Assembly (NCBI RefSeq): GCF_004768545.1
Contig: NZ_CP038639.1
Span: 248,001-312,000 of the forward strand
Source: Cupriavidus oxalaticus
GTDB lineage: Bacteria > Pseudomonadota > Gammaproteobacteria > Burkholderiales > Burkholderiaceae
Length of the DNA stretch: 64,000 bases
Reading direction: 5' to 3'
Shown in pieces: positions 1 to 8,317 of this stretch (the stretch's first letter is position 1; the number at the start of each line of letters is the position of its first letter). The translations under genes and the position numbers were made by a program. Under the pieces are notes generated by a model that did not search any database, was not told the DNA's origin, and saw only the letters and a list, made by a program, of their open reading frames with translations.

Positions 1-2
1 CC

Positions 3-1025
3 TCAGGCGGTGCGGGTAGCCTGCTGTGCTGCGCCGATTGTGTAGAAGCCACGAACGTTCGCGAAGCAGGGGGCCTCCATCATGTGGATGACGTTAAGCG
101 GGAAGGCCGCGCGAATCGCCGGAGCATAGAGCTGTGCGCCCCCACCAGTCAGGATGATGGCTCGAAGATCATCGGTGCGTCCGACACGGCTCTGGATCTC
201 TTTGACCGGTTGATGGGTGAGCGCCATTGCCTCGGCGAGGTAGGGGCCGACATCCAGATTTTGGCCGAAATACACGAGGGGCTTGGCCTCTCGGATGGCC
301 TTGTCAATGCGCTCGATGCCGTCGACTGTTTCGCCACGATCCGCGGTAATCAGGCTTGCGACCTGCTGATGGATGCGTGCCGCCCCGCCTGGTACTCCGC
401 CACTGCGGGTATCGTGAACCGTATAGCCGCGGGCAACCACCCAGTCCGTGGTGAAGTAGCCCACGTCGATGACAAGGTAGGCGTTGTCAGGATCGTAGGC
501 CTTGCCGCTTTGCTGGATATAGTTGATGAGTGTGCCAAGCGGCTGCGGCAAGGGAAGCACACTGCCAATATGGACGTTGCCCCATCCGAAGTCATGGTCG
601 CCGGCGAAACGGTCCTTGAGGTGGGCGGCATACTTCTGTGTGTTGTGGACCGGGAGGCCCAATACTAAGCGTTCTACTTCCCTGGCCCCAGCATAGTAGA
701 GGGCACCGCCGAGTAGTGCAGCATAGTTCGCGGAAGCTGTGAAGTCTTCCGCCAAGGCACGACCAGTATTCACATGGGCGCCGCTGAATTCCACACCCGG
801 ACCCACTTCATACCGTGCACCGTCGACTTCGACCGTGATGACATTGCGACCCTTGAAGACGCCGCCGCCGAAATCGTTCAAGGCTGTGTTGGCTGCAAGC
901 GGGGCGAGGGACGGAAACATGTTCATCTTGATCTCCGACCCGAGCGCCCAGGCGGACTTGGTATTGCCGTAGCCGACGTCGATGGCAAAGGTTGGGTACT
1001 TGATGTGTTCGATTTGTTGCTTCAT
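3..1025 (-). CDS. Actin-like plasmid segregation protein (StbA/ParM family, PRTRC protein D)
   Basis: A 340-residue actin-fold ATPase. The phosphate-1 loop AIDVGYGNTK is at residues 14-23, the phosphate-2 loop LVIDVGYFTTDW at 184-195, and the adenosine-binding ILTGGGAQLY at 291-300. Proteins of this family form filaments that push plasmid copies apart. The start at 1025 is chosen because AAGGAAG lies 7 bases before it; the frame stays open to 1205, but that extension runs through a repeat array that looks non-coding. The best family match is PRTRC protein D, which normally accompanies the ParB/ThiF cluster found here at 19.5-25.4 kb, so D is separated from its partners by about 18 kb. No ParR-like adaptor gene lies beside it. 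The stop codon sits at the window edge, so anything downstream is unseen. Confidence 0.85.
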   Translation of the reverse strand: MKQQIEHIKYPTFAIDVGYGNTKSAWALGSEIKMNMFPSLAPLAANTALNDFGGGVFKGRNVITVEVDGARYEVGPGVEFSGAHVNTGRALAEDFTASANYAALLGGALYYAGAREVERLVLGLPVHNTQKYAAHLKDRFAGDHDFGWGNVHIGSVLPLPQPLGTLINYIQQSGKAYDPDNAYLVIDVGYFTTDWVVARGYTVHDTRSGGVPGGAARIHQQVASLITADRGETVDGIERIDKAIREAKPLVYFGQNLDVGPYLAEAMALTHQPVKEIQSRVGRTDDLRAIILTGGGAQLYAPAIRAAFPLNVIHMMEAPCFANVRGFYTIGAAQQATRTA

Positions 1026-1082
1026 GGTCCACTTCCTTGCAGGTGGTTTGGGTTCACTCAGTTCGATGTGCCGTGGCCGAAA

Positions 1083-1149
1083 GAGGTCAGCCCCAGTCAG
1101 TCCAAGTCGCTCCAAGTCAGCCATAGTGGCACTTGATGTCGCCAAGTCC
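1083..1149. repeat. 10-bp-phased repeats upstream of the actin-like gene (candidate parC)
   Basis: CCCAGTC at 1093 and CCAAGTC at 1103, 1113 and 1143 share the GTC core. GTC also occurs at 1087 and, slightly out of phase, at 1139. Most cores are spaced by 10 or a multiple of 10, so they fall on one face of the helix. ParM plasmids carry iterated 10-11 bp repeats (parC) next to the actin gene, where they act as centromere and operator. The position 60-120 bases upstream of the start codon fits. That it is a centromere is inference. Confidence 0.45.
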
Positions 1150-1353
1150 CTCCCCGCCGATGAGCAAAGTGGCATTTCGAAGGACATGATTTGATCAAGT
1201 GCCATGTGATCGGTCTTGGTTCAATTTCGTGGCACATCGTCATGACCCACTCTACCGTCGAAAAATTGAAGTCAAGTCACTGAAAGCTCGCGAAATTGGC
1301 GGCGATTTCGTTGCGACGGCTTGGAGCTTTGGTTTATGCTTGGCATACCTTCA

Positions 1354-1391
1354 GCGTCCCCGACGCATCGACCTCGCCACCAGTGAGTGGC
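1354..1391 (+). promoter_or_regulatory. Repeated leader element, copy 1
   Basis: GCGTC-CCC-GACGC-ATCGAC, then the hairpin GCCAC-CAGTGA-GTGGC. A possible -10 (GCATACCT) lies upstream. This is the only copy with no clear gene within 300 bases downstream; the next convincing gene starts at 2084. See the finding on the eight-copy leader. Confidence 0.6.
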
Positions 1392-2083
1392 AAATCAGTG
1401 CCCAAGTCCGTCTCAACATTGACCCCGGGCGCCTGTCTGTCCAAGCCGCACAATGTCGCGGCATTTTTTTCAATCGGCTCAAGTAGATACTGGCCCACAC
1501 TGAGGACCCCGGACACCGCGATACCAATTGGCTTTGCGGCCGGTTTTGGGAAATTGGTCAAAATGAGGACATGTGCAGACCGGACACCGGACACCTGCGC
1601 AGCCTCCATCCCTTCCACTTGCCCAGCTGCGAAACGCGGGGTAAGCGAACGCTGGAACCCGATACACCGCGGTTCAGATGTCGCTACCTGACGGGCAGGA
1701 CGTAGGTTGAGATCACTCAACCGGACGATCCATCTCCTATCGAACGGCGTGCGCGGCCGTCACCAAACAGCGCAACAAGAGTTACGCGGGCGGCGTAGCA
1801 GGGTGCTTGCACCGTGCTGCGTTCATGCTGGAGTGCGGTTCCTCCAGCAACCGGGTAGCCCGGCGGGCCGGTTTGCGCGTGAGCGCGATCAGTCAGTCGG
1901 GACAGTCATGCACGTTCTTCCACGTGAGGGCTGATCAGCCAATGGAATCGCTAACGGATACGGAAGAGCAGGACCATGGCCGATGGCTAAACGGCACGAT
2001 GGACGGGACGTGGGCAAGCGGTGTTACGGGGAACACCAGGGCCGCTCGGACCGTCGGGACTGGATAGACAAACGAGGTAGCAG
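1392..2083. other. About 690 bases with no supported gene
   Basis: Several open frames exist on both strands (plus-strand frames near 1707-1934 and 1807-2067, minus-strand 1334-1720) but none has a convincing ribosome site or recognisable protein. The minus-strand frame would run antisense through leader copy 1. The stretch probably holds control sequence for the recombinase at 2084, or the scar of an integration junction. Confidence 0.4.
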
Positions 2084-3223
2084 ATGCGGCAAGACGCGGT
2101 CTTTGACATTCGCGGGCTGTTGGCCAAGTACGAGCTCCCCACGCGCATGAAGGCGGAACTGCATGCGGTGTTGGCTGACAACCTGAAGAGGATCCTCAGC
2201 CAGACTCGGGTGAGTCTCAAGCGCGCGTCACTCAAGACGCAAGAGCGACGTATGTACACGGTATGTCGCGCGTTCGTGGAACTGCGCGAGCAGCGGTTCA
2301 TGATCGAGAGTCCCCATTCTCTCCGCCACAAGCATATCCAGGCGCTGGTAGACAGGTGGGTCGCGGAAGGCCAGGTCGGTGGCACGATCGAGAACAAGCT
2401 GAGCCATCTGAAGGCATTCTGCCAATGGCTTGGCAAGCACGACCTCATCCGTTCCCTTGGCGAGTATGCAGATAGAGAGGCACACGGACTCGCACGGTCC
2501 TACGTCACGACGGCGGACAAGTCATGGGAGGGCAACGGCGTTGATCCGGGGATGGTGATCGCGGAAATCGCCAAGACGGACAAGCATGTGGCTGTGCAGC
2601 TGAAGCTACAGGCGGCGTTCGGACTGAGGATCGAGGAGAGCTGGTCGCTCAAGATCGCCACGGCCCTAAAGAACCTGGACACGCTTCGGGTGGTCGACGG
2701 GACGAAGGGGGGACGTAAGCGGGAAGTTCCCGTTCGGTTGCAGTTGGAGGTGCTGGAGGAGGCCGCCCGGCTCATGGATCCGGTCAGCGGGTCAACCACG
2801 CCTGCGAGTTACTCGATAGGGCGTTGGCGTAGCCACTACAACGCGGTACTCCGCAAGCACGGTGTCTACAAGAAGGGGCTGGGAGTGACCAGTCACGGCT
2901 TGCGTCATGGATGGGCACATCAGTTGTACGAAGAGATCTCAGGTTCGCCCGCACCAGTCAAGGGAGGCTCGGCACCTGAGCTCGAAGCCCACCGCCAGGC
3001 GATTCAGGCTGTCGTACTCGCGGCAGGCCACAGTAAGGTATCCAAGAGCGGGGCCTACCTTTCGACGCTGTCGGCTATGGCTGCACTGGACCGGCCCAGC
3101 GTGACTCGGGAGGAAGCCGAGGCGGCGCTGCGTCGGCACGATGGAAACAAGAGCAAGGCGGCGGAGGAATTGGGCATCACTCGCCAGAGCCTCTATCGGC
3201 GCCTCAGCGGCGCGCAAGTTTAA
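2084..3223 (+). CDS. Tyrosine recombinase/integrase with C-terminal Fis-like helix-turn-helix
   Basis: A 379-residue tyrosine recombinase of the integrase-domain family with a SAM-like N-terminal core-binding domain. The catalytic residues are visible: Arg182 in FGLRIEES, a beta-hairpin Lys in GTKGGRKREVP, His271 and Arg274 in HGLRHGWAH, His316 in AAGHSK, and the nucleophile Tyr325 in GAYLS. Residues about 340-376 form a Fis/NtrC-type helix-turn-helix (GNKSKAAEELGITRQSLYRR), an unusual addition for an integrase. It would cut and rejoin DNA for integration or dimer resolution. The start at 2084 has only a weak purine tract (ACGAGG). The following gene starts 17 bases after its stop, suggesting co-transcription. 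Confidence 0.85.
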   Translation: MRQDAVFDIRGLLAKYELPTRMKAELHAVLADNLKRILSQTRVSLKRASLKTQERRMYTVCRAFVELREQRFMIESPHSLRHKHIQALVDRWVAEGQVGGTIENKLSHLKAFCQWLGKHDLIRSLGEYADREAHGLARSYVTTADKSWEGNGVDPGMVIAEIAKTDKHVAVQLKLQAAFGLRIEESWSLKIATALKNLDTLRVVDGTKGGRKREVPVRLQLEVLEEAARLMDPVSGSTTPASYSIGRWRSHYNAVLRKHGVYKKGLGVTSHGLRHGWAHQLYEEISGSPAPVKGGSAPELEAHRQAIQAVVLAAGHSKVSKSGAYLSTLSAMAALDRPSVTREEAEAALRRHDGNKSKAAEELGITRQSLYRRLSGAQV

Positions 3224-3239
3224 CCAGGAGCTATTCCCT

Positions 3240-3890
3240 ATGTACGAGATCAAGCAGTACTCACAATTAGAGCTGGCACAAATATTCGCGGTGGGTCTGT
3301 CTCCCGAAGCGGTGAATCTCTGGCCGCGGATCGAACTGCCGGAGGCAGTTGCCATGGTCGCGCGCGCCGCGCTCGCCGGGGATCCAGATAGCCCTTATGC
3401 ACAGGAAGACCTTGGCAACGCTGTTCGTCCTCGAAGCGGCCTGCGAACGCCCTGGGGTTGCATCGTGGTCGAATTCTCGGAGGCCGAGTCTGCTCTGGAG
3501 GTGTTGGTCACGGTTGCGGGATACCTCGATCAGGATCCGTACCTCGAACTTCAGCATCTGCGCCGGGACGGCGAAGAGGTCGGACTATTTCTGTCGGATG
3601 TTGCCGGACCTATTCTGGAGGACTTGGCGAGTTCGCTTCTCGCTGATAGCAGACTGGAGTGGCAGGACAATGGCGAAACCAATCAGCTATTTGAGATGGT
3701 TGGCTTCTTCCAAGCTTCCGATGCCAGGGCGCTTGCGGAAGCGGGGCAGCTGCTAGGGATGTGGTTGGCTGGAATGAACGTTCCGGAGTTGCTGCGGGTG
3801 TGCCAACGACCGGCGTTTCTTTCGAGCATCAACGAACGGTCAGGCCTCGCGTTGTCTGTTGCCACCAGCAACAATGCGCGATGGGCATGA
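3240..3890 (+). CDS. Conserved hypothetical protein after the integrase
   Basis: A 216-residue acidic, soluble protein with no signal peptide or membrane segment that I can see. I do not recognise the family. The start at 3240 follows AGGAG by about 9 bases and lies 17 bases after the integrase stop, so the two genes are probably one transcript. The composition (many Glu and Leu, long amphipathic stretches around residues 120-190) suggests an alpha-helical globular protein. A role as an integrase accessory protein is only suggested by position. Confidence 0.6.
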   Translation: MYEIKQYSQLELAQIFAVGLSPEAVNLWPRIELPEAVAMVARAALAGDPDSPYAQEDLGNAVRPRSGLRTPWGCIVVEFSEAESALEVLVTVAGYLDQDPYLELQHLRRDGEEVGLFLSDVAGPILEDLASSLLADSRLEWQDNGETNQLFEMVGFFQASDARALAEAGQLLGMWLAGMNVPELLRVCQRPAFLSSINERSGLALSVATSNNARWA

Positions 3891-4020
3891 CATGCTCTTG
3901 AGGGTTGAGGACGCTCCTACAGATTTTCTGGAAAGCTCATCGTTTTGTGTCGTCTTTCCGAGAAAGGGTGGCGTGCCAGCGTGGTCCAATCTTGGTGTCT
4001 ATGACCATGGAGAACGGAAA

Positions 4021-4302
4021 ATGACGAAAGCCGAACTGATCGACGCCATCGCCTGCGGTGTGGATGGGCTGACGAAGACCAAGGCCGAGGAGGTGCTGAA
4101 TGTGACGCTGACCGCGATCATGGAGGCTGTTGCCAAGGGCGAGGGCCTGAACTTGATCGGCTTCGGGTCCTTCAGCAAGGGTGAGCGCGGCGAGCGACTG
4201 GCGCGCAATCCCCGCACGGGCGAGGAGATCAAGGTGGAAGCTGCCAAGACCGTGAAGTTCAAGGCCGGCCAGCGATTCCGGGATGCTGTCAATCAGGAGT
4301 GA
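4021..4302 (+). CDS. HU-family DNA-binding protein
   Basis: A 93-residue HU/IHF-type protein that bends and compacts DNA as a dimer. It starts MTKAELIDAIA, shows the helix pair, the GFGSFSKGERGER beta-arm entry, and the conserved ARNPRTGEEIKV arm that intercalates in the minor groove, followed by VKFKAGQRFRDAV. Length is normal for the family. The start at 4021 has GGAG 8-9 bases upstream; the open frame upstream (to 3859) is not needed. A strong intrinsic terminator follows at 4330. A plasmid-borne HU of this type may adjust host nucleoid structure or assist recombination by the adjacent integrase. Confidence 0.93.
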   Translation: MTKAELIDAIACGVDGLTKTKAEEVLNVTLTAIMEAVAKGEGLNLIGFGSFSKGERGERLARNPRTGEEIKVEAAKTVKFKAGQRFRDAVNQE

Positions 4303-4329
4303 TTAGCGTCAGGAACGGTGCTTGTCCGC

Positions 4330-4365
4330 GAAAGGCACGTCTTTTGGCGTGCCTTTCGTCTTTTT
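4330..4365 (+). terminator. Intrinsic terminator after the HU gene
   Basis: Stem GAAAGGCACG (4330-4339) pairs with CGTGCCTTTC (4348-4357), followed by GTCTTTTT. A near-perfect 10-bp stem with a T tract. Confidence 0.85.
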
Positions 4366-4367
4366 GA

Positions 4368-4383
4368 AAGGAACATGTTCCTT
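4368..4383. repeat. Perfect 16-bp palindrome AAGGAACATGTTCCTT, copy 1
   Basis: This palindrome occurs twice in the window, here and at 37209-37224, both times between convergent genes and preceded by a similar T-rich tract (CTTTCGTCTTTTTG here, CTTTTCGATTTCTTG there). It looks like a site for a dimeric DNA-binding protein or a short terminator. A ParB-type site is possible but unproven. Confidence 0.6.
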
Positions 4384-4402
4384 CCGCGGCCGCGATGGCT
4401 GG

Positions 4403-5311
4403 CTAACGTGCGTAGGCGAGGGCCAGCGAAAGGATTGCGCTTGCGTCGCGGATCACGTGGTGGAGAGCGTCCGGCGCCGGCGAGTCTGCGACGGCTTCGC
4501 CCGATGCAAGCCATGCGAACGCGACGCGGCGGGCCGGCTTCTCACCTGGGTGCGGGGTGGGAGGGGGCAGGTCCATCGCCGTGGCGTTCATGGTCTTGGG
4601 GAGTGCCGGAAACGGGTTGATCCCGGAGAAGTGCTGCAGCTCAGCCACGCTAATGACGCTGTACGCGGGCGTCGCGTCGTTGCGGACGATGTAGACAGCG
4701 GCCCCAACGCCTGGCACGTAAATCGCCTTCCAGACGAAGTCGGGAATGCGCACGTGGCCCAGCGTTCTCGGGGTGCCGACAAATGCGGGACCGGTCACCA
4801 CCTGGATGGCGCCGTGCTGGCGGGCCAGCCTGCGCGTGGACGTTTCAAGGTGGCTCCAGGTGCGGCGGTTCGACACGCTGTTTTGCGGGACGACGTTGGC
4901 GAGGCTGAAGCTTTCCGCTTGTGATGCCTTGTCGGGGAAGTCGCCGCTTGGGGCGAGGTGCCCTCGGTCCATGCCCGATCCGCGTCGGTAGTCGGCCAGC
5001 CTGGCGCGGTCGGCTTCGGGCAGTCGGTCCTCTTCGTAGAAGTCGCTGTCGCGTGGCAGCTTGCGCGCGGCGTCGACAGCCTCGCGGGTGAGACGCTCGG
5101 CAGCCCAGAGGGCCGTGCGTGTCTGGCTCGAGTAGAGAACGGCGTAGGCGCGGTAGCACAGCAGTTGCGTGCGAGCCGCCGTTTGAGTTGTGGGTTGGCC
5201 CGCAGCAAGCACGTGGGCACAAGCCTCTCCCGTGTCGTGTGCGCTTGCCGAGAGGGACGAGAGGGCGAGAACGACTGCGGCGATAAGCGGGCGGGTCATC
5301 GGAAACCTCAT
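4403..5311 (-). CDS. Secreted DNA/RNA non-specific endonuclease (NUC/His-Me family)
   Basis: A His-Me finger nuclease of the NUC (Serratia/EndoG-like) family that degrades single- and double-stranded nucleic acids using one Mg ion. The catalytic motif is seen in GMDRGHLAPSGDF, and the downstream metal-ligand Asn region in SLANVVPQNSVSNR. An N-terminal hydrophobic stretch (LIAAVVLALSSLSASA) is a clear Sec signal peptide, so the enzyme acts in the periplasm or outside. I place the start at 5311 (MRFPMTRP...); ATG at 5299 or 5323 are alternatives, and the frame stays open to 5425. The mature protein has paired cysteines (ACAHV, LLCYR). Plasmid-borne nucleases of this type may clear incoming DNA or serve in nutrition. 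Confidence 0.88.
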   Translation of the reverse strand: MRFPMTRPLIAAVVLALSSLSASAHDTGEACAHVLAAGQPTTQTAARTQLLCYRAYAVLYSSQTRTALWAAERLTREAVDAARKLPRDSDFYEEDRLPEADRARLADYRRGSGMDRGHLAPSGDFPDKASQAESFSLANVVPQNSVSNRRTWSHLETSTRRLARQHGAIQVVTGPAFVGTPRTLGHVRIPDFVWKAIYVPGVGAAVYIVRNDATPAYSVISVAELQHFSGINPFPALPKTMNATAMDLPPPTPHPGEKPARRVAFAWLASGEAVADSPAPDALHHVIRDASAILSLALAYAR

Positions 5312-5352
5312 GGGAATGAACATGCCTCCAGCTTGCCCGCCGCTGCGCAATG

Positions 5353-5943
5353 TCAAGGCTGCCAGTGATCCGGCAGGCTGTCGATGGCCTTGCCGATGAA
5401 CTCTTCCATGTCGAGGAGCGGCCAATCCTGATCCGCCAAACCTTCCTCTGCGACCTCCGCGGCCAATGCCGGTACATGCTCGAAGCGCACCATCGGAGCC
5501 CCGTCAATATGGATGATCCTCGCGCGCTGCAGCAGCTTTTGGTAGCGGGCGGCTTGCGAGAGAACAGTTTCGGGCGGGCCGACGTGCTTGAACTCGTAGC
5601 TGGGCTGGGTAAGGGCTGCAGCCATCGCCGCGAACTTGGGGCCGTTGGTTTCCCAGTCGCTGGTTGTGGAGGCGAGCAGGTTGAGGAAATAGGGGATGTC
5701 GGAGGAGGTCAGGGCACGCCGGGCCATCATGGAGATGGCTTCCTGGTCGGCCGGGCGGAGGTCGACGCGGCTGTTCCAGAAGGCGCTGAGTCGCGGGAAG
5801 GCGGCGTCCCTATTCCTGGGATCATTCTCGACCGGCGGCGTTGACATCCCGCATTCGTCGCAGGCGATGACGGCCTGGAGCCGGCCGGCGACGTAGGTGG
5901 GCGCGCCGTCGCAGTGGGCGCATTGTAGAAGGCCGCTAGGCAT
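5353..5943 (-). CDS. Lar-like zinc-ribbon protein
   Basis: A 196-residue protein. Its N terminus carries two Cys pairs (LLQCAHCDGA and IACDECGMS) followed by an aromatic FWNSRV motif, the layout of the restriction-alleviation Lar zinc-ribbon family common in phages and plasmids. Residues 70-196 are helical, acidic and unfamiliar to me. Lar proteins modulate type I restriction; whether the long C-terminal part changes that role is unknown. It precedes the nuclease gene on the same strand with a 40-base gap. Confidence 0.65.
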   Translation of the reverse strand: MPSGLLQCAHCDGAPTYVAGRLQAVIACDECGMSTPPVENDPRNRDAAFPRLSAFWNSRVDLRPADQEAISMMARRALTSSDIPYFLNLLASTTSDWETNGPKFAAMAAALTQPSYEFKHVGPPETVLSQAARYQKLLQRARIIHIDGAPMVRFEHVPALAAEVAEEGLADQDWPLLDMEEFIGKAIDSLPDHWQP

Positions 5944-6000
5944 GGCGAAATCCAGTGCTGAAAAATGCCGGCATTATGCCTGTCCGCGGCCGGGGCTCGG

Positions 6001-6273
6001 TCAGTTCTGGTCGCCGGCGTGTTCGGAAGTTGGATTGCTGGCCGCCAGGTAGTGGGCTGTGGTGCTCAGGAGGCCTCTTCGGGTCGTGCCCTGAAAACCT
6101 TGGAGCATCTCAGCGTGGTCACGCAAGGCCGCGCCGATCTGCCAGAACTCGTTGAGCCAGTGGCCGGGCTCGCCCATCGGGCCGCCCATCCGGCCGGTGG
6201 CGATTGCGCCCCGAATGGCGAGGACGGTTTCCGGTTCGGGATACTCTTGTTCTTCGTTCATGTGTTGCTGCAT
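6001..6273 (-). CDS. Small hypothetical protein
   Basis: A 90-residue frame starting MQQHMNEEQEYPEP, with a helical Trp-rich middle (GHWLNEFWQIGAALRDHAEM). No good ribosome site is visible at this ATG or at 6261, and the frame could also begin at 6342. The Gly-Pro-rich MGGPMGEPGHWL segment and an amphipathic helix suggest a real protein rather than a chance frame, but I do not recognise it. Confidence 0.45.
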   Translation of the reverse strand: MQQHMNEEQEYPEPETVLAIRGAIATGRMGGPMGEPGHWLNEFWQIGAALRDHAEMLQGFQGTTRRGLLSTTAHYLAASNPTSEHAGDQN

Positions 6274-6290
6274 TGAGGAATGGCCGGGTG

Positions 6291-6620
6291 TTAGAGGACG
6301 AAGTCCATCAAGCCAATGCATGTGCTGATCGACCTGAACCACGCGTCTACGTACTGGTAGTCGTGTCTATCGACGACGAATACTCGTCCATCATTGGCCC
6401 GCAGGAGGAACACATACAGATCATCACGTGTGCCAGTGAAGCAGATGCCTTTGGATTTGAGATCGCGATCCTCGGTCGCCTCTATGATGTCTTCGGCTGC
6501 CCACAGTGCCGAGCCGTCGCCAGAGAGCCCTTTCGGATGTTCGGCGAGAAATTCGGCAAACTCCTCGGGCACCGGAACGCCGAATGTCGATACGAACCAG
6601 TTGGAAAATGATGAGGGCAT
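6291..6620 (-). CDS. SUKH/SMI1-KNR4-like protein
   Basis: A 109-residue protein whose pattern fits the SMI1/KNR4 (SUKH) fold: PEEFAEFLAEHPKGL near the N terminus, then an ALWAAEDIIEATED segment, then strands around FTGTRDDLYVFLLRANDGRVFVVDRHDYQYV. Members act in bacteria mainly as immunity proteins against polymorphic toxins, or as phage- and plasmid-borne decoys. No toxin gene is visible beside it, so it may be an orphan immunity gene. AAGG lies upstream of the ATG. The assignment rests on pattern only. Confidence 0.5.
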   Translation of the reverse strand: MPSSFSNWFVSTFGVPVPEEFAEFLAEHPKGLSGDGSALWAAEDIIEATEDRDLKSKGICFTGTRDDLYVFLLRANDGRVFVVDRHDYQYVDAWFRSISTCIGLMDFVL

Positions 6621-6724
6621 GATCGCCTTCTAATGTGTTCGGGTGACCCTTTGGGAAGGGAGGGATGCGACCGCGGCACCGCCGACCTGGTTAGACGGGC
6701 CGGAGGATCAGCAGTGCCGCCACA

Positions 6725-7846
6725 TCAGACCATACCGCGAGCGATGGCACGCCGGCCGGCCTCTGCCACGTCAAGCGAGGTTACAGGGAAAGCGTCATGC
6801 AGGACGCCGTCTAGCTGCCGGCCTGCTGCCTTCTTGCCCACGCGATGCATGACGGTGACCGGGAAACGGCCTTCGTCGCGCGCTCGGATGAAATCGTCTC
6901 CTTTCATTAGCTGCTGGCCGTGCTTGTCGAGGCAGATGCCGCCGCCGACCCAGGTGCTGGCCTCGTTTGCCCACTGCTCAAACGTCTCGAAGCTTCGGAA
7001 TACCGGCTCGCCGGTGGTCGTGAGCACAGTGGCCGTGTGCCATTCGCCCCATTGCTTGAGGAGGAAGGGCACGCCCGCCGCAGCGCACTGATCGCGCAGG
7101 CTGCGAGACCAAGCGGGGTGCATCGGGCGTGCATCGCTTCCGCTCTCACCGCCTGCGATGATCCAGTCGATCGATCCAGGGTTGTAATCGTTGCCGGACG
7201 TGTGCAACAGCTCGCCCGTGATCGTCGAGAACACGTCAACTTGGCTGAGCAGTGGCTCCATGGACAGGAAGCGGGTCTTTGCTGGGACGCGCAACAGCTT
7301 TGGAATGTCGCGCTCCGCTTCGACCTGATTGACGATCGTGGCTCCCAGCCAGATGTCGGCCGGTGCGTTGCCGGCGATCCAGGTGGCCAGCCACGGCACC
7401 AAGGGATTCTCCGCGCAGTCGTCGCGCAGCATCAGTGCGTTGAACGCGTCGCCCAGTCGTTTCATGGCGTTGCCGATGCGCTTGGTCAGCACGAGCTTGT
7501 CGAGGTTTGGAGTCTGCCGCCACACATTGAGCATGTCGATGAACCATTCCATCGGCGCCGCGTTGTCGAACACATCGGCCAGGCTCGCGCAGAAGACGCG
7601 CTGGCGGCGGCCGTGCACCGCGGCGAAGGCGGCGTGCGCCAGGTTCCAGCGGAACGGCTTGCGCCAGTTGGTGGCGGACGTGCGCCGGCGGGGGGCGCCG
7701 GGCCCCCAGTTCTGGGCCTGGCCACCGCCAAAGCGGGCATTACGGGTCTCCGCGTAACAGTGGTCACAGCCAGGGCCAACATGCTGGCAGCCCTCCCACG
7801 GATTCCAGCTGTGGTCGGTCCATTCGATCTTTGTGTTTTCGCTCAT
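6725..7846 (-). CDS. Phage Gp37/Gp68 (DUF5131) family protein
   Basis: A 373-residue protein beginning MSENTKIEWTDHSWNPWEGC, the hallmark N terminus of the Gp37/Gp68 family found in phages and plasmids. The Cys cluster GCQHVGPGCDHCYAE is conserved in the family and resembles a radical-SAM-like or metal-binding Cys motif; the biochemical activity is unknown. Other conserved features are KLVLTKRIGN, WLGATIVNQVEAERDIP, RFLSMEPLLSQVD, and DWIIAGGESGSDARPMHPAWSR (shown here in pieces). The start overlaps the stop of the upstream 67-residue gene (ATGA), so the two are translationally coupled. Confidence 0.88.
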   Translation of the reverse strand: MSENTKIEWTDHSWNPWEGCQHVGPGCDHCYAETRNARFGGGQAQNWGPGAPRRRTSATNWRKPFRWNLAHAAFAAVHGRRQRVFCASLADVFDNAAPMEWFIDMLNVWRQTPNLDKLVLTKRIGNAMKRLGDAFNALMLRDDCAENPLVPWLATWIAGNAPADIWLGATIVNQVEAERDIPKLLRVPAKTRFLSMEPLLSQVDVFSTITGELLHTSGNDYNPGSIDWIIAGGESGSDARPMHPAWSRSLRDQCAAAGVPFLLKQWGEWHTATVLTTTGEPVFRSFETFEQWANEASTWVGGGICLDKHGQQLMKGDDFIRARDEGRFPVTVMHRVGKKAAGRQLDGVLHDAFPVTSLDVAEAGRRAIARGMV

Positions 7847-8046
7847 TGTTGGTGGTCCTCGAACAGGTCCAGGGTTCGTGTGTCGCGCTCGGGCCGGTTG
7901 GCCTCGACGTGGAGGTGCGATGCAATCGAGCCGCAAAGCTCGCAGACACCTCGCCCGACGCTGACTGGCGAGCGCGGCTGCGACGCGCGGCCGATGTCCG
8001 TAGCGGCAGGTGTCTTCGGGGAGATATGAGGGGCGGCAGGTTTCAT
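7843..8046 (-). CDS. Small protein coupled to the Gp37/Gp68 gene
   Basis: A 67-residue frame whose stop codon overlaps the start of the next gene (ATGA at 7843-7846). It contains one CELCG pair and a His-rich segment (IASHLHVEANRPERD), and ends LDLFEDHQQ. No strong ribosome site is seen before the ATG. The overlap with a confident gene is the main reason to call it. Function unknown. Confidence 0.5.
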   Translation of the reverse strand: MKPAAPHISPKTPAATDIGRASQPRSPVSVGRGVCELCGSIASHLHVEANRPERDTRTLDLFEDHQQ

Positions 8047-8127
8047 TGGGCTGGCTGGTTAGCTTGTGCGCGGCTACATTGGAGTCAGCGTATCGCGCGG
8101 TGGGCATTGTCAAGACGGGGGACTGCT

Positions 8128-8310
8128 ATGTGGACCTGCACCGAATGCCGGATGTCGGTGATGTTTTCGGCGGCCGATCCAGAACTGGACGAGAGAGGCT
8201 TCTTTTTCATCTGCAAGGGATGCGGCCATCGAAATCCGCTGCGCCGAGTAGGGCCGACCGAACGAGGTGAGGACGATCCGCTTTGTCTGGCTCAGGTTGT
8301 GGACGCCTGA
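8128..8310 (+). CDS. Small zinc-ribbon protein
   Basis: A 60-residue protein starting MWTCTECRMSV, with a second Cys pair in ICKGCGHRNPL; the CxxC-N24-CxxC spacing fits one zinc ribbon. GGGG lies six bases before the ATG. It runs opposite to its neighbours and converges on the FtsK-gamma-like gene, ending 7 bases from it. Function unknown, possibly a small DNA- or protein-binding regulator. Confidence 0.6.
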   Translation: MWTCTECRMSVMFSAADPELDERGFFFICKGCGHRNPLRRVGPTERGEDDPLCLAQVVDA

Positions 8311-8317
8311 GCCATGT

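Noticed and set aside
84..668. Long plus-strand open frame opposite the actin-like gene
   Set aside because: It lies entirely antisense to a protein with clear actin motifs and has no recognisable features.
1334..1720. 128-codon minus-strand frame
   Set aside because: It runs through leader copy 1 on the opposite strand and has no ribosome site or family pattern.
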